From contig SKYU01000201.1 of the NCBI GenBank assembly GCA_007127715.1, positions 1 through 34,590 of the forward strand: a stretch of DNA of 34,590 bases, written 5' to 3'. Numbering within the stretch: the stretch's first letter is position 1; each line of letters begins with the position of its first letter. The notes beneath the pieces are model-generated. The model had not been told where the DNA came from and did not search any database. It worked only from the letters and a program-made list of their open reading frames with translations. A program made the position numbers and the translations under genes. The DNA comes from Gammaproteobacteria bacterium. GTDB taxonomy: Bacteria > Pseudomonadota > Gammaproteobacteria > Steroidobacterales > PWYM01. This document shows positions 25,997 to 34,588 of this stretch, piece after piece.

Positions 25997-28900
25997 TCAA
26001 TCCTCTGCCATCGCCAGCAGGCTGGCATTACCGCCAACTGCAGCGGTGTTCACCGTCACCACGCGCTCGGTGGTGAAGCGAGACAGATAGTGCGGGCCGC
26101 CGGCCTTGGGCCCTGTGCCGGACAGGCCCTGACCGCCGAAGGGCTGAACCCCCACCACGGCACCGACCTGGTTGCGATTGACGTAGGTGTTGCCGACCCT
26201 GACCCGGGCGGCGATCTCCCGCGCGGTGAGATCGACGCGGCTGTGGATGCCCAGCGTGAGCCCATAGCCGGTGGCGTTGATGTCGGCGATGACGCGGTCG
26301 AGTTCACGGGAGCCGTAGCGCACCACATGCAGCACCGGCCCGAACACCTCACGTTCGAGTTGGCCGATGCCCTCGATCTCGACTGCAACGGGCGCGACAA
26401 AGGTCCCTTCGGCACAGCGGGCCGGCAGCTCACAGCGGTGGATCAGCCGACCCTCTGCCGTGATGCGCGCGACGTGGGCCTCCAGCGTCTCGCGCGCGGT
26501 CTCGTCGATCACCGGGCCCACATCCGTGCGCAGATCCGCCGGATCGCCGATCACCAGGCGACGCATCGCACCCGTCAGCAGTTTCAGCACGCGATCGGCG
26601 ATGTCGGCCTGCAGATAGAGCACCCGAAGCGCCGAGCAGCGCTGGCCCGCGCTGCCGAAGGCGGACTGCAGCACGTCGATGACCACCTGCTCGGGCAGCG
26701 CAGAGCTGTCCACGATCATGGCGTTCTGGCCGCCGGTCTCGGCGATCAGCGTACCGATGGGCCCTTCGCGCGCTGCAAGCGACCGGTTGATCCGCCAGGC
26801 CGTCTCCGTCGAGCCCGTGAAGGCCACACCCGCCACGCGGGGATCGGCCACCAGGGCCGCACCGACCACCGAGCCCTTGCCTGGCAGCAGCTGCAGGGCC
26901 TGGGGCGCGATACCGGCCTCGTGCAGCAGCGCCACCGCGCGTGCTGCGATCAGCGGCGTCTGCTCGGCCGGCTTGGCGATCACGGTATTGCCCGCCACCA
27001 GTGCCGCGGCCACCTGTCCGGTGAAGATCGCCAGCGGGAAGTTCCAGGGGCTGATGCACACGAACACCCCGCGGCCGTGCAGGGAGAGCTCATTGCGCTC
27101 GCCGGTCGGCCCCGGCATGAGCTGCGCGCCGGCGAGCCCGCGCTCGGCCTGGTCGGCGTAGTAGTGCAGAAAGTCGATCGCTTCGCGGACTTCCGCCAGG
27201 GCGTCGCGCAGGGTCTTGCCCGCCTCGCGCAGACACAGGCCCATGAGCTCGGCCTGGTGAGCCTCGAACAGGGTGGCGGCGCGCCTCAGGCGCTGGGCCC
27301 GCTCGGGCGCACCGAGGGCATCCCAGCGCGGCCAGTAGGCATGGGCGACATCCACCGCCTCGCGCGCATGCGTCTCGTCGCCCCACACGGCGAAGCCCAC
27401 GGTCTCGGCCAGCCGCGCCGGGTTCACCGAGGGATGTCCGCCGCCCTCGCGCGCACGGCCGTCGATGAGCGGGTAGGCGCGGCGACCGGTGGTCACAGGC
27501 ATGTGTTCGGCCAGTCGCCGCAGACAGGCGCCGTCGGCGAGATTCAGGCCGCTCGAGTTCGGCCGGGTCTCGCCGTAGAGCTTTGCCGGGAGCGGGATCC
27601 GCGGATGCGGATACTGCGAGAGTTTCGAGAGCTGGCGTACCGGGTCGGCGATGATCTCCTCCACCGGTGTCTCATCGTCGACAATGCGGTTGACGAAAGA
27701 GGTGTTGGCGCCGTTCTCCAGCAGTCGCCGCACCAGGTAGGGCAGCAGGTCCTTGTGCGCCCCCACCGGCGCGTACACCCGGCAGGGCGGCGCCGACTCG
27801 AGTGCTGCGACCTCGGCATAGAGCTCCTCGCCCATGCCGTGCAGGCGCTGGAACTCGAACGCTCGATCGCCAGCCATCGCCAGGATGCTCGCGACCGTGT
27901 GCGCGTTGTGCGTGGCGAACTGCGGGTACAGCGTCTGCGGGCCCTGCAGCAATGCACGCGCGCAGACGAGATACGCGAGGTCCGTGGCCGCCTTGCGGGT
28001 ATATACGGGATAGCCCGGCAGACCCTGCTCCTGGGCGCGCTTGATCTCGGTGTCCCAGTAGGCACCCTTGACCAGGCGGACGTAGATCGTATCACCCACC
28101 GCCTGCGAGAGCTCGGCGAGCCAGGCGATCACGTCCGGTGCCCGCTTGAGATAGGCCTGCACTGCAAGGCCGAGCCCGCCCCAGCCCTTCAGCTCAGGAT
28201 CGCGATACACGCGCTCGAAGATGCGCAGCGACAGCTCGAGCCGCTCGGCCTCTTCGGCATCGACGGTCAATGCGATACCGGCCTCACGGGCCTGTCGGGC
28301 CAGCGCCAGCAGGCGGGTCGCGAGTTCGTCGATCGCCGCCTCGGCGTGCAGGAATTCGTAGCGGGCCGTCAGTGCGGAGAGCTTGACCGACACGCTGTGG
28401 CGCGCGGCCATCGCTTGATCGGCGGCGACCCCGGCCGCGGTGCGTTCGATGGCGCGGGCGTAAGCGTCGAAGTAGCGCTCGGCGTCCTCGTCGGTGAGCG
28501 CGGCCTCGCCCAGCATGTCGAAGGAGTACCGCCACTGGCGATTGTCGCGCTGGCCGGCACGTTTCAGCGCCTCGGGGATATCCCGGCCCATCACGAACTG
28601 GTGGCCCATGATGCGCATGGCCTGGCGCATGGCCGTGCGCAGAACCGGCTCACCGGCGCGCGTCGCGAAATTCCGCAGTACGCGAGCCGGGTTCTTCTGC
28701 ACTTCGGTGGAAGGGCGCATCAGCCGCCCGGTGAGCATGAGTCCCCAGGTGGAGGCGTTGACGAACAGCGACTCGCTGGTGCCGAGATGCTCTTCCCAGT
28801 GTCCGGAGGAGAGCTTGTCGGCGATCAGCCGGTCGGCGGTGTCGTCGTCCGGAATCCGCAGCAGCGCCTCGGCGAGGCACATGAGCACGATGCCCTCCTC

Positions 28901-29179
28901 GGAAGAGAGATCGTACTCGTGCATGAAGGCATCGAGCCCGCCCTTGCTGCCTTGGCGCTCGCGCACACCGGCCACCAGCGCGGCCGCGCGGGCGTGGATG
29001 GCCTCGCGGGTGGCCGCAGGCCAGCGGTAGTCCTCGAGCATGCCCTCGACGAGGGTCGTCTCGTCGGCCAGCCAGCGACGATTGATGCGCTCGGCAGGCG
29101 CCCAGTCGGGCGGCAACCGGAGTGTCGTCTCACGCGCGTCATCCGCGGTCTTGCCTGCTGGAACCTCGGCAGCACACAT
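25997..29179 (-). CDS. putA: Bifunctional proline dehydrogenase/glutamate-semialdehyde dehydrogenase
   Basis: Oxidises L-proline to pyrroline-5-carboxylate with FAD, then to glutamate with NAD, channelling the intermediate. Of 1060 residues, about 60-500 form the helical arm and PRODH barrel (TVDAEEAERLELSLRIFERV; RLVKGAYWDTEIKRAQ; FATHNAHTV), and about 530-1055 the aldehyde dehydrogenase with LIAETGGQNAMIVDSSALPEQV and catalytic Cys848 in GQRCSAL. It lacks the N-terminal ribbon-helix-helix domain by which E. coli PutA (1320 residues) represses its own gene, so it is a type A enzyme like Bradyrhizobium PutA (999). It follows ocd by 56 bp; control more likely comes from the divergent Lrp-type gene. 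Confidence 0.97.
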   Translation of the reverse strand: MCAAEVPAGKTADDARETTLRLPPDWAPAERINRRWLADETTLVEGMLEDYRWPAATREAIHARAAALVAGVRERQGSKGGLDAFMHEYDLSSEEGIVLMCLAEALLRIPDDDTADRLIADKLSSGHWEEHLGTSESLFVNASTWGLMLTGRLMRPSTEVQKNPARVLRNFATRAGEPVLRTAMRQAMRIMGHQFVMGRDIPEALKRAGQRDNRQWRYSFDMLGEAALTDEDAERYFDAYARAIERTAAGVAADQAMAARHSVSVKLSALTARYEFLHAEAAIDELATRLLALARQAREAGIALTVDAEEAERLELSLRIFERVYRDPELKGWGGLGLAVQAYLKRAPDVIAWLAELSQAVGDTIYVRLVKGAYWDTEIKRAQEQGLPGYPVYTRKAATDLAYLVCARALLQGPQTLYPQFATHNAHTVASILAMAGDRAFEFQRLHGMGEELYAEVAALESAPPCRVYAPVGAHKDLLPYLVRRLLENGANTSFVNRIVDDETPVEEIIADPVRQLSKLSQYPHPRIPLPAKLYGETRPNSSGLNLADGACLRRLAEHMPVTTGRRAYPLIDGRAREGGGHPSVNPARLAETVGFAVWGDETHAREAVDVAHAYWPRWDALGAPERAQRLRRAATLFEAHQAELMGLCLREAGKTLRDALAEVREAIDFLHYYADQAERGLAGAQLMPGPTGERNELSLHGRGVFVCISPWNFPLAIFTGQVAAALVAGNTVIAKPAEQTPLIAARAVALLHEAGIAPQALQLLPGKGSVVGAALVADPRVAGVAFTGSTETAWRINRSLAAREGPIGTLIAETGGQNAMIVDSSALPEQVVIDVLQSAFGSAGQRCSALRVLYLQADIADRVLKLLTGAMRRLVIGDPADLRTDVGPVIDETARETLEAHVARITAEGRLIHRCELPARCAEGTFVAPVAVEIEGIGQLEREVFGPVLHVVRYGSRELDRVIADINATGYGLTLGIHSRVDLTAREIAARVRVGNTYVNRNQVGAVVGVQPFGGQGLSGTGPKAGGPHYLSRFTTERVVTVNTAAVGGNASLLAMAED

Positions 29180-29235
29180 GCCCTGACCCCCTGTCGGTGA
29201 GGAATGGAGACGGCACCGGCCGCCATTGTGTCAGC

Positions 29236-30336
29236 TCATGACGCCCGGGCGAGGCTTCCCTGTAAATCACGGGAAACCGCAGCCGCCGTCGCCGCGGCAG
29301 CCGAGGCCTCGCTGCCGATCAGCCCGAAGAGATCCTTGGGATCGGCCATCGCCGGCACCAGCGGCAGCGGCTGGCCGAGCCCGAGTTCGTTGGCCGCATC
29401 GCGCAGGAAGCGCAGCGCCGAGAAATCCTCGAGCGCAAAGCCCACCGAGTCGAACACGGTGACCTCGTCGGCACGGCGACGTCCCTCGACCTCGCCCGCG
29501 AGCACCCGCCACAGCTCCGTGACGGCAAACTCCGCCGGCATCTGCTGCAGCTCCCCCTCCATGCGGGTCTGCGGCTCGTACTCCACGAACACCGAGGCCC
29601 GCGCCAGCACCTCGGCGGCCAACTCCGTCTTGCCGGGGCAGTCGCCACCGATGCCGTTGATGTGCATGCCCGGCTCGATCATGTCGCCGGTGAGGATGGT
29701 CGCATTGGTCTTGTCGGCCGTCGCGGTGGTCACGATGTCGGCCCCGGCGACGGCTTCGCGGGCACTCTTGCAGGCGACGAACTCGAAGCCGCTGTCGGCG
29801 AGGTTGGAGAGCGTCTTGCCCGTGGCAGCGCGATCGACGTCGTACAGACGGAACTCACGGATACCGAGCAGATGCGCGAACGCGAGGATCTGGAATTCGG
29901 CCTGGGCACCGTTGCCGATCACCGCCATCGAGCGGCTGTCGGGACGGGCCAGCGCGCGGGCGGCCAGCGCCGAGACGGCAGCCGTGCGCAGCGCCGTGGT
30001 CAGCGTCAGCTCGGAGACGAGTTCAGGCGCGCCGGTGTCGACCCTCGCCAGCACCCCGAAGGCCATGACCGTCGGCAGCCCCAGCGTCGGATTCTGCGGG
30101 TGGCCGTTCACGTACTTGAAGGCATAGTGCTCGGCATCGGCCGCGGGCATCAGCTCGATCACACCGACCGGCGAATGGCTGGCGGTACGTGCGGACTTGT
30201 CGAACTCCTGCCAGCGCAGGAAATCGCGCTCGAGCGCCGCTGTCAGCCGGCGCAGGCAGGTCTCCACGCCCAGCGTACGGATGATGTTCGCGACATCCGC
30301 GGGGGAGAGAAATCGGGAATCGACGGAAACGGTCAT
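29236..30336 (-). CDS. ocd: Ornithine cyclodeaminase
   Basis: Converts L-ornithine to L-proline and ammonia, using bound NAD. The 366-residue sequence follows the P. putida enzyme closely: LRWQEFDKSARTASHS, GVIELMPAAD, YAFKYVNGHP (substrate lysine), NAD motif IGNGAQAEFQ, INGIGGDCPGKTEL (catalytic Asp region), VFVEYEPQTRMEGE and VTVFDSVGFALEDF. This is the long true cyclodeaminase type rather than a mu-crystallin-like imine reductase. The ATG has GGGAGGTG six bases upstream. With putA directly downstream it gives ornithine to proline to glutamate. Confidence 0.96.
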   Translation of the reverse strand: MTVSVDSRFLSPADVANIIRTLGVETCLRRLTAALERDFLRWQEFDKSARTASHSPVGVIELMPAADAEHYAFKYVNGHPQNPTLGLPTVMAFGVLARVDTGAPELVSELTLTTALRTAAVSALAARALARPDSRSMAVIGNGAQAEFQILAFAHLLGIREFRLYDVDRAATGKTLSNLADSGFEFVACKSAREAVAGADIVTTATADKTNATILTGDMIEPGMHINGIGGDCPGKTELAAEVLARASVFVEYEPQTRMEGELQQMPAEFAVTELWRVLAGEVEGRRRADEVTVFDSVGFALEDFSALRFLRDAANELGLGQPLPLVPAMADPKDLFGLIGSEASAAAATAAAVSRDLQGSLARAS

Positions 30337-30389
30337 GGCACACCTCCCTGTGATCGGTATGCGCCAGTCTCGACCAGCCCGCTGAGAAT

Positions 30390-30442
30390 GTAAATAGGCA
30401 GAATGCTGACGTTTACGCTATAGTTCTACCATATTGATCAAT
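30390..30442. promoter_or_regulatory. Candidate operator/promoter region between ocd and the Lrp-type gene
   Basis: This is an AT-rich patch in GC-rich DNA. It holds an inverted repeat GTAAA (30390-30394) and TTTAC (30412-30416), a TATAGT (30419-30424) suited as -10 for the plus-strand regulator, and a perfect palindrome ATTGATCAAT (30433-30442). Lrp/AsnC proteins bind short AT-rich palindromes in such divergent regions. No -35 is evident, and the regulator gene has no Shine-Dalgarno. Confidence 0.45.
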
Positions 30443-30455
30443 CGCGATAATCAAA

Positions 30456-30890
30456 ATGTCTTCACTGGATGAACTCGACCGGCGATTGATCGAGCTGCTT
30501 CGAAAGAACGCCCGCAGCAGTATCGCGGCGCTCGCAAGCGCGCTCGGCGTCGCCCGCGGCACGGTGACCAACCGGATCAGCCGCCTGGAGGCCAGTGGGG
30601 TGATCGCCGGCTATACCCTGCGGCTGCGTGCGGACGACGCCGATGGCGGCGTGCGCGCCTGGGTCAGCATTGCGATCGAGGGCCCGCAGACGCGCAATGT
30701 GATTGCCCGGCTGCTGGCCGAACCTGACGTGGCGGCCGTACACGACACCAACGGCCGCTGGGACCTGCTGGCGGAGGTGGTCACCGCCGACCTCGGGGCG
30801 CTCTCGCGTCTGCTGGAGCGCCTGCGAAGCCTGCCGGCGGTGAACTCCACCGAAACCAGCATCCACCTCGCCACCTACCGCGCCGGCTGA
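30456..30890 (+). CDS. Lrp/AsnC-family regulator, probably of ocd-putA
   Basis: A 144-residue regulator. Helix-turn-helix: LDELDRRLIELLRKNARSSIAALASALGVARGTVTNRISRLEASGVIAGYTLRL covers the whole N-terminal domain (1-57). The rest is the RAM/AsnC ligand-binding domain with VRAWVSIAIEG, a conserved GRWDLLAEVV turn and VNSTETSIHL. It is divergent from ocd across 119 bp, the usual place for an Lrp-type activator of an amino-acid catabolic operon; proline or ornithine as ligand is inferred. A leader of about 25 bases without Shine-Dalgarno precedes the ATG. Confidence 0.93.
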   Translation: MSSLDELDRRLIELLRKNARSSIAALASALGVARGTVTNRISRLEASGVIAGYTLRLRADDADGGVRAWVSIAIEGPQTRNVIARLLAEPDVAAVHDTNGRWDLLAEVVTADLGALSRLLERLRSLPAVNSTETSIHLATYRAG

Positions 30891-30913
30891 GCCCGCCCGA
30901 GGCGACGCGCGTC

Positions 30914-31321
30914 TCAGCTGTGCTTGAGTTCGCGCAGGCGTCGCCGGGTGCGTTGATCGGGACGCCCGTCGGTACCAGGCGCGAGCTGGCGGTCCAGCCG
31001 CAGCCGTTCGAGTTGAGCCTCGCGCCGCGCCTGGCTCTCGGGGTCTTCGGCGTAACAGGCGCTGGCCTCGCGCGCCGGCCCCCGTCGCGCCGGGACGGCC
31101 AGCACCTCGACCCGCCAGCGCTGCTGCGCCTTGGTGATCTCGAGCCAGTCGCCCGGTCGCACGACCCGCGCAGGCTTGGCCCGCTCCCCGTTGACCGTCA
31201 CATGCCCGCCCTTGACAGCTGCAGTGGCCATCCCGCGGGTTTTGAAAAAGCGTGTACACCACAGCCACCGGTCGAGCCGACCGGCGTCTTCAACCGCTGC
31301 CGTGCCCGGCCTGTCCGTCAC
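30914..31321 (-). CDS. hslR: Hsp15-type S4-domain ribosome-associated protein
   Basis: A 135-residue S4 RNA-binding protein; E. coli Hsp15 (133 residues) binds 50S subunits that carry a stalled nascent chain and helps recycle them. The S4 domain is at the N-terminus: RLDRWLWCTRFFKTRGMATAAVKGGHVTVNGERAKPARVVRPGDWLEI. The C-terminus is basic (RTRRRLRELKHS). The GTG at 31321 overlaps the upstream stop (GTGA, 31318-31321) and gives the family length; the longer frame reads into the upstream gene. Confidence 0.92.
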   Translation of the reverse strand: MTDRPGTAAVEDAGRLDRWLWCTRFFKTRGMATAAVKGGHVTVNGERAKPARVVRPGDWLEITKAQQRWRVEVLAVPARRGPAREASACYAEDPESQARREAQLERLRLDRQLAPGTDGRPDQRTRRRLRELKHS

Positions 31322-31884
31322 TCGGGCGCGGCCTCGAATCGGGCACTCACGTAGCAGCTCCCCCCGGTGTCGAACCAGCGCGCGACCACCACCACCGGCC
31401 CCGTGCGAGCCAGGAACTCGGTGGAGACGGGCTTTGCCGTCTGCCACTGCCGCTCATAGGACCCGAAGCGCTGGACCAGCGGCTCGGCAAAATCATCACG
31501 CAGGGCCATGCAGGCCTCCGCATCGGCGGCTCGGGTGGGGGCATGCAGCGTGGCTTCGACCTGCTGGATGATGTCGTGCTCGCCCATGGCCATCACGCCG
31601 ACGGGTACTGCTCCGAACCGGATGTCGTAGCGGATCTCCCGCAGGCCCGAGCAGCCCGGCCCGGCGTAGAGCCCACCCGGACCCAGGCGCAGCGCCTTGG
31701 TCTCGGCGCGGTCGAAACGCTCGCCGAGACGCAACGGGCCGATGCCATCGTCGCGCAGGTCGGCCGCGGCCGTGGCCGATCCAGCCCAGAGCCCCGCAAT
31801 CAGCAGCCCAGCGCCCAGCAGCACTCCGGCCAGCATCACTGCCACACCGAGTACGCTGGCAACGCTGCGCCGCACGCGGATCAT
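31318..31884 (-). CDS. Secreted or membrane-anchored protein of unknown function
   Basis: A 188-residue protein that I do not recognise. It begins with a long hydrophobic segment (about 8-36), either an uncleaved anchor or a signal peptide cut after ATAAA. The mature part opens with DGIGPLRLGERFDRAE, which resembles the short start motif found in many bacterial secreted proteins with similar repeats, and contains three cysteines (in GPGCSGLREIRYDI, EACMALRD and GGSCYVSAR), so at least one disulfide is likely. It overlaps the sodC stop by ATGA and the hslR start by GTGA, so all three are translated from one message. Confidence 0.8.
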   Translation of the reverse strand: MIRVRRSVASVLGVAVMLAGVLLGAGLLIAGLWAGSATAAADLRDDGIGPLRLGERFDRAETKALRLGPGGLYAGPGCSGLREIRYDIRFGAVPVGVMAMGEHDIIQQVEATLHAPTRAADAEACMALRDDFAEPLVQRFGSYERQWQTAKPVSTEFLARTGPVVVVARWFDTGGSCYVSARFEAAPE

Positions 31885-32420
31885 CCCTCCGGCGTGATCA
31901 CGCCGCAGGCGATCCGAGGACCGGCGCCGCCGATCGGCTGGCTGTAGTGGTCATCCCGGTTCTCGTGAATCACCAGGGCGGCACCGTCGTAGTCGAGCAG
32001 CGCCGGGCGACCGGGCGCACCGCGCAGCGAGACCAGGTGGCTGAACAGCTCCACCTGCACCGTGCCGTCCTCGCGCACGATGATGTTCGGCAGGTCGCCG
32101 TGATCCGGGCCTTCGGGGTTCATCAGCCCATGCGCCCTGCCCTCGGGATTGAGGTGTCCGCCCGACGCGACGAACCCATCATCGGGATCCTCGCAGGTGC
32201 CGATGGCATGGATGTGGATGGCGCGCCGCCCAGGCGGCAGGCCGTGGAGATCAAGATCGATCAGCACGCCGTGCGGACTCTCGATCAGCACCCCGTTGCC
32301 GATGTCATTGCCGGCGCTGTCGATGAATGCAACGGTGGCACGTTCGGCGTTCTCGGCAGCGAGGCCTGCAGGCAGCAGGGCAAGGCCGAGCGACAGGGTC
32401 AAGACAGACGACAGTTTCAT
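31881..32420 (-). CDS. sodC: Periplasmic Cu,Zn superoxide dismutase
   Basis: Dismutates superoxide in the periplasm. The 179-residue product has a Sec signal peptide ([19 protein letters not shown], cut near LAA) and the bacterial SodC metal motifs: [15 protein letters not shown] (copper His-x-His and the disulfide cysteine), [13 protein letters not shown] (bridging and zinc histidines), [22 protein letters not shown] (copper histidine) and RIACGVI (second disulfide cysteine). The ATG at 32420 has GGGAGGG upstream and opens the signal peptide; the earlier ATG adds no recognisable sequence. It follows sdaA by 41 bp. Confidence 0.97.
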   Translation of the reverse strand: MKLSSVLTLSLGLALLPAGLAAENAERATVAFIDSAGNDIGNGVLIESPHGVLIDLDLHGLPPGRRAIHIHAIGTCEDPDDGFVASGGHLNPEGRAHGLMNPEGPDHGDLPNIIVREDGTVQVELFSHLVSLRGAPGRPALLDYDGAALVIHENRDDHYSQPIGGAGPRIACGVITPEG

Positions 32421-32461
32421 GGTTTCCCTCCCTGGGACAGTGATCCGGATGACATCCCCGA

Positions 32462-33820
32462 TCAGCATTCGGGAACGTTGACGGCGAGCCCTCCCTCGGA
32501 GGTCTCCTTGTAAATGGTAGACATATCACGCCCGGTCTGCCGCATGGTACGGATGACCTGGTCGAGCGAGACCTTGTGCGTGCCGTCACCCCGCAGCGCC
32601 AGGCGCGCGGCATTGATCGCCTTGACCGAACCCATGGCATTGCGTTCGATGCACGGGATCTGCACCAGCCCGGCCACCGGATCGCAGGTCAGGCCAAGAT
32701 TGTGCTCCATGCCGATCTCGGCGGCGTTCTCGATCTGCGCGTTACTGCCGTGCAACGCGGAAACCAATCCGGCCGCGGCCATTGAGCAGGCCACACCGAC
32801 CTCGCCCTGGCAGCCCATCTCGGCCCCCGACAACGAGGCGCGTTTCTTGTAGAGCATGGCGATGGCGCCGGCAGTCAGCAGAAAGCGGATCACCCCGTCA
32901 TCATCGGCGCCCTGCTCAAAGCGACAGTAGTAATGCAGCACGGCGGGGATGATGCCGGCCGCCCCATTGGTCGGGGCCGTGACCACGCGCCCGCCGGCGG
33001 CGTTTTCTTCGTTCACCGCCAGGGCCCAGGCATCCACCCAGTCGAACACCTGCAGCGGACCGTCCTGCTGCGTCTGCAGCTGCCGGTGCAGCTTCGGGGC
33101 GCGCCGGCGCACCTTGAGCACGCCGGGCAACAGGCCCTGCGCCCGGAACCCGCGCTGCACACAGTCCTGCATCACCTGCCAGAGCTCCAGCAGCCGTGCG
33201 CGCACGGTCTCCGGACGCTCCCAGGCGTGCTCGCGCTCGGCCATGAGTTCGTGGATCTCGAGGCCGTGCTCCCTGCAGAGCTCAAGCAGCTCCCGTGCGG
33301 TTTCGAACTCGTAGGGCGCAGCGGGCCGTGGCGTCCCGCCCTGCTGCTCGTCACCCCGGACGATGAACCCGCCCCCCAGGGAGTAGTACTCGGCGCTGTG
33401 AAGCTCGCTACCTTCGGCATCGCTCGCCGTGAAGCGCATGCCGTTGGTGTGGCGTGGCAGGGTCTCGCGCTTGTGCAGGCGAACGCGGGACGCGCGGTCG
33501 AAGTCGATCTCGTGGCTGCCGCCCAGCGCCAGCCGATGCGACTCGTTGACCTGCCGGATGACGGCCTCGGCCTCGTCGGCGTTTACGCTCTCGGGGCGCA
33601 ACCCCGCAAGGCCCAGCACGACAGCGCGGTCCGTGGCATGGCCGACACCGGTCAGCGCGAGCGAGCCATACAACCCCACGTCGACCCCATGCGTTCGCTT
33701 GAGGCAGTCATGGCTGGCCAGTTCCTCGACGAACCGCCGCGCGGCGTTCATCGGCCCGACCGTATGCGAACTGGAAGGCCCGATCCCGATCTTGAAGATG
33801 TCCAGGACGCTGAGCGACAT
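32462..33820 (-). CDS. sdaA: L-serine ammonia-lyase, iron-sulfur type
   Basis: Converts L-serine to pyruvate and ammonia with an oxygen-sensitive [4Fe-4S] cluster. The 452-residue single-chain form matches E. coli SdaA (454). The N-terminal ACT-like/beta part starts [24 protein letters not shown]; cluster cysteines are in [13 protein letters not shown] and in [14 protein letters not shown] (C-x10-C), followed by ERNAMG; the substrate loop APTNGAAG is also present. AAGGA lies before the ATG. It heads the sdaA-sodC-secreted protein-hslR run, and its Fe-S cluster makes it a client of the suf system. Confidence 0.97.
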   Translation of the reverse strand: MSLSVLDIFKIGIGPSSSHTVGPMNAARRFVEELASHDCLKRTHGVDVGLYGSLALTGVGHATDRAVVLGLAGLRPESVNADEAEAVIRQVNESHRLALGGSHEIDFDRASRVRLHKRETLPRHTNGMRFTASDAEGSELHSAEYYSLGGGFIVRGDEQQGGTPRPAAPYEFETARELLELCREHGLEIHELMAEREHAWERPETVRARLLELWQVMQDCVQRGFRAQGLLPGVLKVRRRAPKLHRQLQTQQDGPLQVFDWVDAWALAVNEENAAGGRVVTAPTNGAAGIIPAVLHYYCRFEQGADDDGVIRFLLTAGAIAMLYKKRASLSGAEMGCQGEVGVACSMAAAGLVSALHGSNAQIENAAEIGMEHNLGLTCDPVAGLVQIPCIERNAMGSVKAINAARLALRGDGTHKVSLDQVIRTMRQTGRDMSTIYKETSEGGLAVNVPEC

Positions 33821-33935
33821 GGTCCTTCGCCTAGGCAGTGCTTACGGGCATTGTACGGCACTGGCGAAAGCGGCGGCCCGATCGGCGGGACCGTGCCCAT
33901 ACCGGCTGCAAAGGCCCGTCGACAAGGACCTCGAC

Positions 33936-34565
33936 ATGAACCCACTGATCTACACCCTAGATCTCACCGGCACCTTCGTGTTCGCGCTCTCGGGCGGACT
34001 CGCCGCCGCCCGCAGCCGTCTGGATCCGTTCGGGTTCGTGGTCGTGACCATGGTAACAGGGCTGGGCGGCGGCACGCTCAGGAACCTGCTGCTCGACCTG
34101 CACCCCGTCACCTGGGTGGCGGATCCCCGTTACCTGCTGGTCTGCCTGGCCGCCGCTGCCATCAGTTTCGCCTGGGCACGCCAGCTGGAGTCCCGTCTGC
34201 GCTGGCTGCGCATCGCCGATGCGCTCGGGCTCGGCCTGTTCGCCGTCGCTGGTACGCAGCTCGCACTCTCGGCCGGCACTCATCCGGGGATCGCCGTGAT
34301 GATGGGCGTCACCACCGGCATCGCCGGCGGCATGATTCGCGACGTGCTCTGCAACGAGGTACCGCTCGTGCTGCAGCAGGAGATCTACGCGCTGGCCGCG
34401 CTGGCTGGCAGCGTTGCCTACGTGCTGCTGGACCTGGCCGGCGCCGCACCCGCGCTCTCGGCAATCGTGGGGGCAGTGCTCTGCAGCGGCCTGCGGCTGG
34501 CGGCCATCCGCTGGAACCTTTCGCTGCCTGCCTACGGCGGCGGACGGATGCCACCGTCCGGCTGA
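33936..34565 (+). CDS. TRIC/YadS-type trimeric cation channel family protein
   Basis: A 209-residue inner-membrane protein with about seven hydrophobic segments in two repeats, the layout of the bacterial TRIC (UPF0126, YadS/YicG) family. Each repeat holds the glycine-rich motif: VTGLGGGTLRNLLLDLHPVTWV in the first and TTGIAGGMIRDVLCNEVPLVL in the second. The first copy has Asn where Asp is usual (RNLLL versus RDVL). Bacterial members conduct cations in vitro; in some species glycine uptake has been proposed. AAGGA precedes the ATG. It is divergent from sdaA across 115 bp, so a link with serine/glycine metabolism is possible but unproven. Confidence 0.9.
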   Translation: MNPLIYTLDLTGTFVFALSGGLAAARSRLDPFGFVVVTMVTGLGGGTLRNLLLDLHPVTWVADPRYLLVCLAAAAISFAWARQLESRLRWLRIADALGLGLFAVAGTQLALSAGTHPGIAVMMGVTTGIAGGMIRDVLCNEVPLVLQQEIYALAALAGSVAYVLLDLAGAAPALSAIVGAVLCSGLRLAAIRWNLSLPAYGGGRMPPSG

Positions 34566-34579
34566 AATCCCGGCCCGGC

Positions 34580-34588
34580 TGATATAGT
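34580..34588 (+). promoter_or_regulatory. Possible extended -10 at the right window edge
   Basis: TGATATAGT (TG, one base, TATAGT) occurs in the last bases, after the TRIC gene. It may serve a gene outside the window. No -35 is seen. Confidence 0.25.

Noticed and set aside
25886-29200. An 1104-codon open frame antisense to putA
   Set aside because: It lies wholly opposite the well-conserved putA, shows no recognisable domain, and is His/Arg/Gly-rich, as expected from the reverse frame of GC-rich coding DNA.
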